Positions 12,066 to 24,548 are shown, counted from the stretch's first letter. The stretch is 64,000 nt of DNA from Lactuca virosa (GCA_928212115.1 CAKMRJ010005523.1:109715332-109779331), one strand, 5' to 3'. Notes: generated by a model not told the origin, from the sequence alone. Made by a program: numbers and translations.

Positions 12066-15000
12066 GTCTAAAACTATTATTGAGTATGACTTCAAAACCT
12101 AACTGACAATCGTAGCTCTTAAAGCCGTTGTCGAACTCTGACCTTGTCAATGACTTGTCCATTAGATAAGGGATCATATATTCCTCCATTCTAGATATCA
12201 TATGGACTGAGACATGGATTATAATCATTCTCTCTGTCCATTTGTTGTTTCCTGATTTTCGATTTATGATGACTGACTGATTGAACAAATCAAATCAGTC
12301 CTGGCTTGGCCAAGCACTCACATGTGTCATCGCTAAATCATCGAGGGGCCCACAGATATCGCTTTTATCCCGAAGGTAAAAGGAATGGATAAACTTCGAC
12401 TCATATGGCTTGTTCTACTACTTGTTGAATCATACACAAAGGCACGTTTTATAACATCGAGTTACCAATGCGTTTTCGTGCAATCAATGTATAACCAACT
12501 CATAGTAACAACTCATATCTATAGGTTTTAAGAATATAAGATATTATCGTCTCATGATCACTCGTGATAATCCATGAAGTGATTCAAATGAGCGTGGGTT
12601 GAATCCAATACTCAGAACTTATGAGCACTCATGAGTGTTGTAGCACCACTTTGTCCACCAACTTGGACCTCTACAAACCAACCCATGACAGTCTTGATTC
12701 ATATCTACTTCCAACATATGACCGACTGTGGATGGTTTGAATAACTTAATCATTCAGGAAGAGCGACTTAGTTATTCTGGAAGTCAAAACATGCAAAGTG
12801 AAACACAAGAATAAATGAATCAAATATGGTATCAAACCCTATGAATATAAATAAACACTTTTATTTATCACCATACTGATTACTCATTATTCATTGTTTC
12901 GGTTTTATCAACTTTATACTTGAATTAAAAACACTAGTTATCCCATGCTCCAAGCATGTACACTATGTTTTTCTTAAACAATAGCTTTTTCATACACCAA
13001 GTATGCACTCTATGTTTGTCTATGATCCTTACTTTGTGAAATAAACCAATTGAACATAATTTCAATGATTCTAATTTCACACTCCCAAATCCTTATCGAA
13101 AAATGTGAGAATTTCAAATTCCTATCATTTATCGAAATCTGTTTAGATTTTAAACTTATATGCACTGACCCTCCTGTAATGAATATGTACAAAGTCACAA
13201 AGACTTGTCAACAGTCATTATAAGGTATTCCAATGGAGATCAACTCCATGGAAACTAAGTCATATTCAAAGTACATTGCTTTGGACATGCTTCTTGCATT
13301 AAGTTTTCTAATCTTACACAGATAACTTCCACCTATGGAGACAACTCCATATTCTCATTTTGACTATCACTTCTGAATAAGAGATGCCTCTTTTCAGAAT
13401 ATGTCAATATGGTCCTTCCAAAATTAGCACTATACTTCCAACTGTCCCTGAGCAACCAATCTTTGGTAAACCTCAGATTGTCCTCGACAATTGCTTAATC
13501 ATTTTAGTCATATCCAATTCTAGACCTTTTCCCTTCTTAATGCCTCTGGGCATTAGGAAAAATTTAGAAATGACAAATATTATAGCAAATGCAATCGATC
13601 CTGTACCCAAAGCATATGGTACACGATTCATGATGTCTCACATAAAGACATGATTCTAGACCAGTCTTTTGCTACAATATTTTTATTTGCCATGTTTTCA
13701 AAATTTGACTATGAAGAGGGATGCCGTAATCATAATCGAATTTTGAGAACGCAATATATAGAATTTCCTTAAGTTGAACCAATCCAACATGAAATTCATA
13801 TATATATTCTTGACTAAAGATGATTAAGGTCTCAATCTAAGCCTTTAGAACTGAAATGAAGTATATCCTCTCCCTTAATTATAGCAAAACAACTTTTTCA
13901 ATCCCTACAGCCTCACGAATTGAAACTTTTGTTTTCTATAATTAACATTGCTAACTTGCAACACTAACAATAATTATCATGCTCCCACTAACATGATGAT
14001 ATTAGCATAACACTTATGCTCCCACTAGCTTTGACATGTACTCAGAAATCAGCTGGACTTCTAGAAATCAATACTTTATTGACTTTCTTACCAAAGTTCA
14101 GATTTCTGATACGAGATGCTTTGATAAACTTTATCAAAATCATACACCTTTCCTTAGATAGCATGCATGTGTGTCTAAACAATTTCAGAACTATGAAAAG
14201 GGATGCCGTAATCATAGTCTCAATTGTTTAGACCTTTTGCCATCTGCTTCAAATCTACTTGGTGGAAGTGTTTCCTCACCATCATTTTCATGAATCGGAG
14301 AGAAACCTTATGACCCTTAGATTTTATGGTGTATGTGTTCTTATCCATGTGAATCGTCAAAACCATAGTCACAAGACAAGGATAATGACAAATCAAACTC
14401 ATATGGACTGAACTTATGCAATCTTAACTTCTTGCCACCTGGCAGTACAGGGCCTGCCATTGCTTCCAAGTTGTTTATGCAACCAATTGAGAACTTTCAG
14501 AACTCCTATGCAAAGCCAACTTTAACTGGAATGGGAATAGAATATGTCAACACGATAGGTTATAAACCTCAAGTCGTGTGCTAGTGAAGAACCTCAGGTT
14601 TTATTCTTGATTAGTTCTTGAAATTTTTTAGGATCTTTAAGACTCCCACTATCCTCTTGACATATAAGACTATCTTGCCAAATATTCAAGAGATAGTGCG
14701 GATTCTTTATCCAGACAAACACTTCACACAATTGGCCTTAGTTGGTCTTTGTTTTATCCAAAACATCACAACTTACCAATTTCAAATGTACAAGAGTAGG
14801 ACACTTTTACTCTTACATTTGACAAGTGTTTTAAACCTTTCTTTAAGATATGTCACTCAAGTTACAATCTTGGAGTATGACTCTAAGAATTGTTTTGGAA
14901 CGAAGTATGACTCATCTTCCTGATCTAACCATTTCAACAATTCATGACTCCTCTTATTAGTCATAAGAATGCACTAAGATGACCTTTAGAGGACTAATTG

Positions 15001-15856
15001 TGATATGATTTCTAAATCATTAAGATGATCACAAACATGATACTAAAGTACTCTCCCATCTTTTCAGATTTGAGAAACTTTATTTTTCTGCCTAATTTGA
15101 TTCTTCCCATTCGTTCTGCCATACATTGAGACTTTCCAATGTTTCAGAATTATACTTAAACTTGTAAGTATAACCATTTACTAAACTTTAGTAAATCAAA
15201 TAGTCTTAACGAGCTTTGTGGTGGACATGACCAGTGCACAAGAATGTGTACTCGATCCCTTTAGTCCTTCACTTGACTCACACATCCATGTGAACAAGTA
15301 ATTAGTCTTGATTTTCCAATGCTTGAAAGTTCTCATTCATCATACTATTCAACTTGCATGATTCCAAGTTTCGGTCCAATTGAAACTTGGGTGATGAGGA
15401 ACTTTCCTGATTTGGTAAATTTAGACACTACCACAAATGAAAGAATCAAATCCATTTTCCAATATTGCTGTCAGTGGAATCATATAAGCAACAATTTTCC
15501 ACAAATGCCATTGTAAGGATACTTCAAATAAATAAAATTAAACAATTTTCTTTTATTTTAAAACTTTGCGGAAAAACTTATCCTTACAATCCACATGGAA
15601 AATTGTTGTTATCTATTCCTTAGCAATATATCATAACTTCTTAAGCAACTGCTCAAAATTCTGATGCGATCGAAATCCACCTTCGCGATCAGAATCAGCA
15701 TATACTTCCTTTAAGATTTCTCTCTATTCTTTGATTCTTAAAACATCAACATGTGACCCAGTCACATCATGTAATGAGGATCTCAGAATAGAACTTAACA
15801 GAGTTAGATAATGGGCTCTACCTGATGTAGAGTCAAACTTATTGACTTTAACATCC
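12066..15856 (-). other. Decayed interior of copia element 2
   Basis: The first 900 bp match the 3' untranslated region of the copia element at 51338-52193, with shared words such as 'atcatcgaggggccc'. A relic of the RNase H C-terminus may start near 12950 ('atgctccaagcatgt'). The rest is AT-rich with no readable pol motif. 'gggatgccgtaatc' recurs at about 13720 and 14200. Confidence 0.6.
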
Positions 15857-16477
15857 TTAGGTAAATTTGGCAGCTTTGCAATCAACGCCCCTTCCTTTGG
15901 CAAAATAAACATATGGACCCTTTGGTAATGGGACTATCTCAGACTTAGCCTTTCTCTTTACCATTTGGTCAACCGGGTTGACTATGGCCAATCCCTTTCC
16001 ATTGGGAAGAGAATGCTTTTCTGGATTTCCAGTGTCACCATTGTCACTGTCCATAAAGTTTTTGAGAAGTTGATCTTCTAATCAAATTTGCTTTACTATC
16101 GTTCCAAATCATTGCTGATTTAGCAGCACCAAGCAAATAGATATGATCATTAAGGTTCATGTCATAGTCTGTTTCATAGTAGTCCCAAAGGAACTCACTA
16201 TGTGACTTAGAAAGTGATTGAACATCCAACTTTCTCAAGACTTTGACACCCAACTCTCCCGGCTTGTCAATATGTGACTTCATCTCTAAGATGTGATCAC
16301 ACATAGACCTTGCTTGTCATTAGGGCTTGAGTGACCTTGAACTTGTGGGTTAGGGAGAATAATTGGAGGAGGTGGAGGAAGAGAAGTATGACTTCCATGA
16401 GCCAAACTCGGGAAGTCATATTCATTAGGAAAGCTTGGTTTGGGAAGATCATTGTTGTCTAAACCAGACATCAACAA
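15857..16477 (-). pseudogene. Copia gag relic of element 2
   Basis: Three overlapping minus-strand frames carry gag-like pieces. The first begins MLMSGLDNNDLPKPSFPNEY and has a proline-rich PPPPPIILPN run. The second begins MCDHILEMKSHIDKPGELGV. The third has KGKGLAIVNP and a KGPYVYFAKGRG stretch. Copia gags of this class usually have M.DHI..M...I..LE.LGV in this place. The zinc knuckle is not recognisable and the frame is broken at least twice. Confidence 0.55.
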
Positions 16478-16519
16478 TGGGAGAAATTCACGTAAAGTTG
16501 ATTTAAGTCCTTAATATAA

Positions 16520-17260
16520 CACCCAATATGATATATTAAGGCTAGGACCCAACAAACTATTTTATAACTTGGAAGAGGGATGCCGTAATCCAAGCTATAA
16601 AATATTTGAAGGTAGGTGAATGACGATTCACCAATTTCCACCAAGATAAACGAAATGTATTATTAGGTTTTAATTGGTTTGAAACTCCTAGATTCTTTTG
16701 AGATTCATTGAACTTTTCAATGGCATGTTTCAATCTCGAGTGTGCCCTTCAGGTTTTGTGACTGGGATGCCGAGGATCACAAAACAAGGTGTGAAGTAAC
16801 CATGCAAATATACTTGGTACCCTTAATATTTACCCCTCAATCGATGTGCCGGTTAACCACACATGCTCCAACGATACTATGATAAACATTAAGTTACCCT
16901 TTGCCTACCTTGTTAAGTCCAGGTTAGTGTGCCGGTTAACCACACACGCTCCACTAACAGCTTAAACAAAGTGCAAAGTGTAATTTCATGGATTAGCACC
17001 TTATTCACATTTTCCTAAGTAACTAAGATTGGGAATTTATAAGTGTTTAGTTACTTAGTATTTATCATTATACTTATAATGAAGGGAGAATTATAGTCCT
17101 TGTCCTACCTGTTCGGCTAACGACCCTCCACCGGTCAAGGAAGCGGTGAGTGAGAGTGGACACCCATTAAACTGCCATTTTATAGGCAGTAACCTTATAC
17201 CCCCCTTATAGACCGGCTTCGTGAATGAGGCCTACTAATGGTAAGACGACTTGCTCTTAT
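16520..17260 (-). other. Conserved copia leader (element 2)
   Basis: The segment between the primer-binding site and gag matches 56270-57010 in copia element 1 almost throughout. It contains two copies of 'gtgccggttaaccacaca', plus 'gggatgccgtaatc' and 'gggatgccgaggatcac'. It is far better preserved than the coding region. Confidence 0.75.
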
Positions 17261-18120
17261 ACATATAATATATTAAACTTTTAATATTATAATAGTATAA
17301 GGGTGTATTTAGACATTTAAAATACTTGGTGGTTTAATCTATTAATTAAACTAGACTTTTAATTTAATTAAACTCAAACCATATATTTATGGATTTAATA
17401 ATACTCTTTTAATTAAACGCTTTAATTAACTATTAATAAAGTCCATAAGAGTTAATTGAATTATTCAATAAAACATCATAATTCCAATTATTAAATTCAA
17501 AATTAAAACCATTTAATTAATTGTTTAAGTTATGAACCCAAGAGTTTTAGAATTCAATTTTTTTTTTATCATAAAAAAAAACTTTTTCCAAATTCCAAAA
17601 CTTGAGGGCAAGTTTTGTAACTCTTGAAAACTTTTGGATTCCATAACTTATGGAGTTAAATACTTGTTTTATGATGAAACTTTTCATGTTCCATAACTTA
17701 AGAACAAGTTATGGAATTCTTTAAAACATTAACACCAAATTTTGTAACTCCATAAAAACTTTGAATCAATTTTTTTTAAAAAAAAAAAACTTTCATATCT
17801 ATAACTTATGGAAGTTTCAAAAACCCTTAAGATCACAACTTTAAAAAAAAAACTTTTGAGCTCCAAAATTTTATGACAAAATATGTAACTCCTTAAAACA
17901 TTTAGATCAAACTTTTAAAACTAATAAAATAATCATATCATTTTATCTTTTACTAAATTTGACCTAATTCAACTCATATAACACTTGATTCAAATTTTAC
18001 AAATAATTTGTTTTTCACAAAACAAGTAATTATCTTAAAATTTAACAAACGTCATGTTTTTTTTTCCTTTTTTTTCCAACTTTGAAAATAAAACATTTGC
18101 ATCAATATAACAGAAAACAA

Positions 18121-18138
18121 CCCATGGCTCTGATACCA
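18121..18138 (-). promoter_or_regulatory. Primer-binding site of copia element 2
   Basis: Minus-strand TGGTATCAGAGCCATGGG is complementary to the 3' end of initiator Met-tRNA and lies directly beside the 5' LTR. Confidence 0.85.
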
Positions 18139-18139
18139 C

Positions 18140-18888
18140 TTTTGGGTTTTGAGCATTCTAACACTCCTATGGTGTACATGCAACCCTATAAACCTTCGAT
18201 CTATGTTTTCTCTATTATACATGCAAATAATCAATATTCCAAGGTTTCATCCTAACTAGCATATTATGAAGCAACTATACTACAAAGTTCTAGTTAGATG
18301 ACATACCTTTGATGTTGCTTGAAGTCTTGAACTTTAAGAGCTTAGCCCCAATAGTGTGGAAGCCTCAAGTGGAATCACAAATCACCAAAACACCTTGGAA
18401 GAACTTGAGAGAATATGTATGCTCACTAAAATCGGCCCACACTTTTTTCACACACTTGTGCCAATTTTGTGAGCCAAGGACCCCTTTATATACTATGGAG
18501 GATTAGGGTTACATCCATGTAAACCCTAATACCCATGACCTTTCATTTACATAGGATCCATGGGTTAAAAGCTCCATGGACCATCCATGAAAGCTTAGCC
18601 CAACCTAAATGAACTTGGCCCATTCCATATATATAAGAGTCCATATTTAATTAGTTCTTTTTGATCACTTAATTAATTCTAAATTAATTCTTGATCAATA
18701 CTAATTAAATAATATGATTCCATATTAATATATTAGAACTTATAATATATTAATATAAATCATAAATATACTATTCTCAAAAGACTATCCATATAAATTG
18801 TGCCGGTGAAGTGCAACCCAAATGGACCATGCCGGGTCGGGTCAAGTACATACCAAATATAGTTATGGACTTAGACATTAATCCAACA
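18140..18888 (-). repeat. Right (5') LTR of copia element 2
   Basis: 749 bp, same length as the partner LTR and differing at few sites. The first two bases are TT instead of TG, which may impair re-integration. Confidence 0.9.
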
Positions 18889-19275
18889 GTTCCACCGGAG
18901 AATTTTCCAATTCTCCCCCACTTAGTGCATCGACTACTAACCACCGTTCCCAAAACCGGTATGGCTCAAACGCCCTTACTCCATATATTCCCTCTTATTC
19001 ATGAACTGACTCCCTCGGGAGTGAGTAACCTTCACCGTATAACCCTTCCGCCATCGCACACCTGAACTCCAAGGAAGTTCGAATCTCAACTGAACACTCC
19101 TCGCAACGCAGTCGCTATTCCAAGCAACGAGATCATATACCTTATCTTTCGACCAAGAATCCTCCTGAACACTAACTACCTCTCCTAACTACTAAGATCC
19201 TCAATCATACTGTGAAACATGCGGAACAATGCAGACAGATTTACAATACTACACAATCAACAAGATAACAAGATA

Positions 19276-20577
19276 TCAAAAAGGAAACATACCCGCAACT
19301 GCATCCGGCTCTGCCCTGACCTCCTCTGCTGTAAGCTGAAAAGCGCGTCCCTGAGCCCTCGGAGGCTCCGCTCCACCCTGAACCCTGCCAGTAATCCTCA
19401 AAGTGGCCGGTGCTGGAGCCTGCACCGTTCCTGCAGCAAACTGTGGGCAGTTGGCCTTCAAGTGTCCAACCTGATGGCAATGATAACAAATCCTCATATC
19501 CTGCACCGGGGCTGACTGACGGCAATCCCTCGCAAAATGCCCCTCTCTTCCGTACTTGCGGCACGCACCACCAGACCTACAAACTCCGGTATGACCCTTC
19601 CCACACTTTTCGCAAGTGTGGCTGCTCTGACTCCCAATCCCGGAGTCAACGGTTTTGAACCGTTTCGGCGTCGGCTGCGACTGCATTGGGGCCTGCCTCT
19701 GCTCTCGCAACTGCAACTCAATCTCTAACTCCCGCCGCCTGGCGGCCTCCTGCAGCTCTAACAAGGTATCACACCTTTGCGTGGACACAAATTGCCTGAT
19801 GTCCCTCTTGAGCATACTCAGATATCGGGACATCTGAGCATGCTCTAAAGCAAACTCTGGGCAAAACATCGCCCTCTCAGTAAACATCCTGGTGATCTCC
19901 GTCACCGACTCTGAATCCTGCTTCAGCTCCAGGAACTCCTGAGCCAACCTCTCTCTCTCAACCCATGGAACATAACGGGTACTGAACATTTCCCGGAACT
20001 GATCCCACGTAACCGCAGCCCGCTGCGCGTCAGAATAAGATCCTGTTGTCAACCTCCACCAATCCTTCGCTCCGAGCCTCAAAAGGTTCAGAGCACACCT
20101 TACCCTCTGATCGGCAGTGCATAAACACGTGAAGAAACATCCCTCCACGTCTGACAACCACCTCATAGCAACGATCGGATCCTGAACTCCATCGAAAGTA
20201 GGGGGCTTCGTATTATCGAAGTCCCGATACTGAAAACCTCGACCGGTTCCTCCCCCTGCCACTGCTACAGTCGATGTAGCTGCCGCGGCAGCCGCCTCCG
20301 CAAGAGCTGCATAGCGCTCATCAAAGTAATCAACCATGACAGTCTTGATCGACCCAAACATTTCCGGCAACTCGGCCCGGAACATAGCAGCAACCTCATC
20401 ATGCAGGATCTCACGAATCCTGACATCCAACTCGTCCGTACTCATCTGACCAATGACCTTGGGTGGTACTGACCCATCCTGACCACCCTCTCCCGATCCT
20501 GATCCCGAACCGGATCCTGCCCCGAAACGCCTCGTAATCGCCATACTACAATACACCAACGAGACCCTTAGACACAT
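19276..20577 (-). CDS. Gag polyprotein of Ty3 element 1 (433 aa)
   Basis: This is the structural capsid/nucleocapsid protein of a Ty3/gypsy retrotransposon, packaging element RNA in cytoplasmic particles. The N-terminus is Gly/Ser rich. The retrotransposon gag core follows at roughly residues 110-270 (RYRDF-like start, PPTFDGVQDPIVAMRWL, LRLGAKDWWR, TWDQFREMF). A basic linker leads to three Cys motifs. The last is a good CX2CX4HX4C knuckle (CYHCHQVGHLKANC). The middle one (CRKYGREGHFARDC) has lost its second Cys to Tyr. The frame is open throughout with no stops. It lies 470 bp from the primer-binding site. No protease or pol follows it. I chose the start MCLRVSL; the in-frame Met at residue 12 (MAITRRFG) is equally possible. 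Confidence 0.85.
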   Translation of the reverse strand: MCLRVSLVYCSMAITRRFGAGSGSGSGSGEGGQDGSVPPKVIGQMSTDELDVRIREILHDEVAAMFRAELPEMFGSIKTVMVDYFDERYAALAEAAAAAATSTVAVAGGGTGRGFQYRDFDNTKPPTFDGVQDPIVAMRWLSDVEGCFFTCLCTADQRVRCALNLLRLGAKDWWRLTTGSYSDAQRAAVTWDQFREMFSTRYVPWVERERLAQEFLELKQDSESVTEITRMFTERAMFCPEFALEHAQMSRYLSMLKRDIRQFVSTQRCDTLLELQEAARRRELEIELQLREQRQAPMQSQPTPKRFKTVDSGIGSQSSHTCEKCGKGHTGVCRSGGACRKYGREGHFARDCRQSAPVQDMRICYHCHQVGHLKANCPQFAAGTVQAPAPATLRITGRVQGGAEPPRAQGRAFQLTAEEVRAEPDAVAGMFPF

Positions 20578-20661
20578 CTCATAATCACCCGGGGACTATC
20601 TCATAACCGATACCCTAGAGAGTTGTGACTTCCTTGATACGCGTATGGGTCATGTGCTTTC

Positions 20662-20683
20662 AGTAGTACGGGCCCATACTACC
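20662..20683 (-). promoter_or_regulatory. Conserved 22-nt palindrome in Ty3 leader (GGGCCC core)
   Basis: Arms GGTAGTA and TACTACT (minus strand) surround a GGGCCC core. All 11 pairs are Watson-Crick or G-U on the element's sense RNA. The palindrome sits between the primer-binding site and gag, in a 60-bp block conserved in two other Ty3 elements (48740-48800 and 58604-58665). It could be an RNA dimer-initiation or packaging hairpin; that role is inferred. Confidence 0.6.
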
Positions 20684-21050
20684 TTCCACACCTACCCATA
20701 TTTGTCTCAAGTATCACCACAACACTCTAACCATATACACACACCCGCTCAATCCTCACTCCTAGAGGAAAAGCTGCATATCTCAAATAAGGAAAACCCT
20801 AGGCTAATAGGCATCACATAATCAGGCAATTCTATCATGCAATTCCTGAAGATCCCTAGCCTAGTACTAGCATGCTGTTCTAACATATCACATAATCAAA
20901 TAGCTTGTATGGTATTTTGGGGTCTACTTACTGGCTCTGGCTGATCGTACCCTCTGCATCCTCCTTTACTTATTTCAAAAATCTTTTGAAAATCCCTCCT
21001 TGATTTGAGACTGGATTCACACGAATGTTCCTCCAATTCACTCAAACCAA

Positions 21051-21064
21051 GGCTCTGATACCAA
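21051..21064 (-). promoter_or_regulatory. Primer-binding site of Ty3 element 1
   Basis: Minus-strand TTGGTATCAGAGCC, complementary to initiator Met-tRNA, two bases from the 5' LTR. Confidence 0.9.
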
Positions 21065-21066
21065 CT

Positions 21067-23310
21067 TGTAACACCCATAAATTTGAGCCAAATTAAAACA
21101 TTTTAATCATTCAAAAACCATTACGTTCATACAACTCGTTTTCAAAATAGTTTAAACATCAGAGTATCCCCCAGAACCATATCATATAAATCATAAAACA
21201 TGAGGAGCGGTACGATCACGCCTTCGCCTTGTCACGATCTCCTGAAGTACCTGAAACAATACACTGAAACTGTAAGCCCGAAAGCTTAGTGAGTTACCCC
21301 CAAAATACCAACCACACATATCACACTCATAACATATCATAAATAGAGCAACCATGCACATCGGGTCTACTGTGTGACTGGTCCGCCCGCACCGGGCCTT
21401 CAGTCCACCTGGTCCACCCTCCGAGTCTAGCCATGTACGTCGAGTCTACAGTGTGATTGGTCCGCCCGCACCGGGCCTTCAATCCACCTGGTCTACTCTC
21501 TGAGTCTACAGTATGACTGGTCCGCCCGCACCGGGCCTTCAGTCGGCCTGGTCCACTCCCCGAGCCTCGGCACGTCTGGTCCGCCCTCTTGGGGCCTCCA
21601 GCCTATCCGGACCGCTCGCTGGGCCTTCGGAATATCCGGTCCGCCCTGGGTATGTTGGCCTTCAGCACAAAGCAAGACCTGCCTCAACCCAACCCCCGTC
21701 AAACAACCATGTGCACATAAAACAATCAATCACATAACAATCCTCAACCAGACAAACAGTCTAACAGATCACATAGCATATCAACATCCTAACCAGGATT
21801 CCGACCTAACCGGTCACTAGCATAACATTACCCTATATCCCGGGTACCGACCTTAACCAGGTCACTAACATAACACCATCCTAAATACCAGGATGCAGAT
21901 CTAGCAAAACAATAACATAACAAACAATACCCGGATTTCCATCCGATAAAGGGTCGGCCTTGGTGCCGTAGACCCTGTCGATATAGAGAGGATAACTCAC
22001 CTCGCAATTGCCGACTGAAAGGATAAGATCAGCTGCTCCGATCACCGACACGAACTCCACCACCGAACACTACCAAAGAACCAATTCCATAAATACCAAA
22101 ATTACCAAAATACCCTTGGAAGTCAAACTGGTCAACTCTTGGTCAAAGTCAAAGTCCTCAGTCAAAGTCAACCTCCCTGACTGACTCTACTCGCCGAGTC
22201 GACCCGTCGACTCGTCGAGTCCCTATACTCAGAAATTCCCATAACCCGATTCTACTCGCCGAGTCACCCCAAGACTCGTCGAGTCCAACGATCTCCGAGT
22301 CCCATCCTGTCCAACTCACTGAGTCACCCCTCGACTCACTGATCTGCGTCTTAACCAAAAGGGGTTAGGGGTTCTGCGACCAGACTCGCCGAGTCCACGA
22401 CAATCTTCAATAGACTCGCCGAGTTGTTCTTCCAACTCGTCGAGTCCAAGCTCATCATCATAAGACTCGCCGAGTCACCCATGCGACTCGCCGAATTACT
22501 ACGTGACTCGAAGTCTGATCTCTAGCCCGACTCGCCGAGTCATCTCCCAGACTCGTCGAGTCCATACGTGCATTCCCAAAATCTCGAGACACAGAGCTGC
22601 TCCTTTGCTCCAAACAATAGATCGGGGTCTCTAGAGTCCGTTAGCAACATAAAGTTGCTACCTTTACGTGCTTCTTGCCCCATAATACCAAAAACCAAGC
22701 TAGAAAGGGACTTAACTCTTAGGGAAAGGCTTTTGCATAGCAACCAAAAGGGCTTTCTGCATCTTTGATCCAAATAGAGCTCAAATCTGGAGTTTCAACT
22801 CCAGATCTAACTTATACACCAAGATCTCATCATATCATCTCCAAACAAGCCCTAAAACTTCCATGAAAATGGATCTAGAAAGGGGAAGGCCAAGGATAAC
22901 GATTCATTACCTCCAAAACGACCTCCTGCTGAAGAGTAATCTGAATCTCCACAAATCTCCTTGATCCAAGCTTCTTGATCTTCAAGATCTCTTCACAAAA
23001 CACTTAACAATGCTCCAATTTGCTTCCAATGGCTCTCACTCACAATTCTAGGGTTTCTGGGTCTCAAAGGGGGCTAAGGGAGCTGAGGGGAGGACATTAA
23101 GTCCTTTAAATAGGGTGCAACCCCGAAGATTAGGGTTTTTCCTCGACCTGACTCGTCGAGTCCAGCCGCCGACTCGCCGAGTCAGGCCACTTAACCCCGT
23201 GCCACGCACCCGCTTCGACTCGGCGAGTCAAGAGACCTACTCGCCGAGTCCCTTCCTTTATTTTCACTTAGCACCCTTCAACTTCTTGCTTCCGAACTTG
23301 GGATGTTACA
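21067..23310 (-). repeat. Right (5') LTR of Ty3 element 1
   Basis: 2244 bp, TGTAACACCC to GGGATGTTACA. It has one more 29-bp 'ggaccgctcgctgggcc' unit (21611-21639) and 14 more bases near 22970 than the left LTR, and lacks 21 bp of the palindromic array. Confidence 0.9.
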
Positions 23311-23311
23311 C

Positions 23312-23891
23312 TAGGGCTATGAATGGGTCGGTTTGGATCAGTTTTGGACCCAAACCTAACCCAACACATAAATGGTCGGTTTCTTGTTTTCAGAACCCAA
23401 TAGGATCGGTTTCTGGTCGGTTCGATTTCTCGGGTTCTGAGGCCGGTTTGGGCGGTTTTTCGGTTTCTTGGATTCAACCCATACACTCACGGGTTTTGGG
23501 TTTAAACCCATGGGTTTGGGTTTTAACCTATTTTCTATAAATGAAGCAACAAGTTAAATACTTCAAAAAACACCAAATTTACGTTAAATATTTCAAAAAC
23601 ACATGAGTCTTACAACAAATAGTCTATTACAAGTTACAACCAAATCCCAAAATAGTCTATTACAACCAAAACACAATCAAGTATGGGTCGGTTTCTTGGG
23701 GCGGTTTGTCGGTTTTAAGTATGGGTCGGTTTCTCGGGTTGGATGGGTCGGTTTCCGGATAAAAAACCGAAACCGAACCCGATTTTTCGGTTTTTAAAAA
23801 ATTCAAACCCAAACCGTCGGTTTTGCTTCGGTTTCGGTTTCGTCGGTTTTAGTCGGTTTCTTGGTTTCTTGGTTTGGGTTTGCTCACCCTA
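23312..23891. mobile_element. hAT-type MITE, 580 bp, split by Ty3 element 1
   Basis: TIR TAGGG at both ends (left TAGGGCTATGAATGGG, right reversed TAGGGTGAGCAAACCC). The 8-bp target duplication TTGGAACC lies at 23892-23899 and, on the far side of Ty3 element 1, at 7493-7500. The Ty3 element therefore landed four bases inside the MITE. The interior is built of CGGTTT and GGGTTT words, with no transposase. Confidence 0.8.
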
Positions 23892-23899
23892 TTGGAACC

Positions 23900-24548
23900 A
23901 CTCGTTAAAGTTTATTTAAGATCATCTAAAAATGTTAAAAGTCATAAAATAACAACATATATTTTAGTTTGTTCCACTTAGAATTATCAATTTATCATAT
24001 TTTTCGTAAATGTCCAGCTACCATGCTTTTAAAAAGTCAAACTTACTGATTTTTTTTTTTTGAATCACCTCATCAACGTGTTGATTTAATACCGGTTACC
24101 ACCATTCAAAGCCATTTACAAAGCATATTAGTTAAAATCAGAAAATATAATGATCACTGTTACATATTTTTATGAATGTATTTCATTGAATTTTAACTGA
24201 TATACATTGCCAATGGCTAAGTATTGTTGTATTTTTGTTGATTTTTAAGTAATGTATTGTACAAATGGTTTAAAACTATCATATTAAAGCAGACTATTAA
24301 TACGATAATTCAATCAAATAAAAAAAAAATCACAATATTTTGAAATGGTCCCAATATAGTCCTTAAGTTTGTATTTCATTGCACATATGGTCCCCGACCC
24401 ATATAAAATGACTTCAGAACTTATGATTTTGGACCAAATTATTAATTTACTCTAATTCTTAATAAACATATGAATCATTCATAATTTAATAATACTCATT
24501 CAAATATTACAATTTTATGTCTCTTCCAAAAAGAAAATCGCTCACAAG
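23900..24548. other. AT-rich intergenic DNA downstream of IPT9
   Basis: No coding or repeat structure is seen. It presumably holds the IPT9 3' untranslated region and polyadenylation signals. Confidence 0.5.

Larger units (their letters stand above)
11300..18888 (-). mobile_element. Degenerate Ty1/copia element 2, TSD GTTCC
   Basis: It is nested in Ty3 element 1. The 749-bp LTRs (11300-12048 and 18140-18888) are flanked by exact GTTCC copies at 11295-11299 and 18889-18893. The left LTR begins TGTTGGG and both end CCAACA; the right one begins TTTTGGG, a G-to-T change at the second base. A primer-binding site and a polypurine tract are present. The pol region has decayed or been replaced, and only scraps of gag can be read. 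The leader (16520-17260) and 3' region are clearly the same family as the copia element at 50572-58299. Confidence 0.9.
7505..23310 (-). mobile_element. Ty3/gypsy element 1, gag-only, 5-bp TSD CTAGG
   Basis: Two LTRs (7505-9733 and 21067-23310) bracket a primer-binding site, a gag gene and a polypurine tract, all on the minus strand. CTAGG is duplicated exactly at 7500-7504 and 23311-23315. The interior has no protease, reverse transcriptase, RNase H or integrase, even after removing the nested element at 11300-18888. It must therefore depend on another element for pol functions. The LTRs are very similar apart from a few indels, so insertion was fairly recent. Confidence 0.9.
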
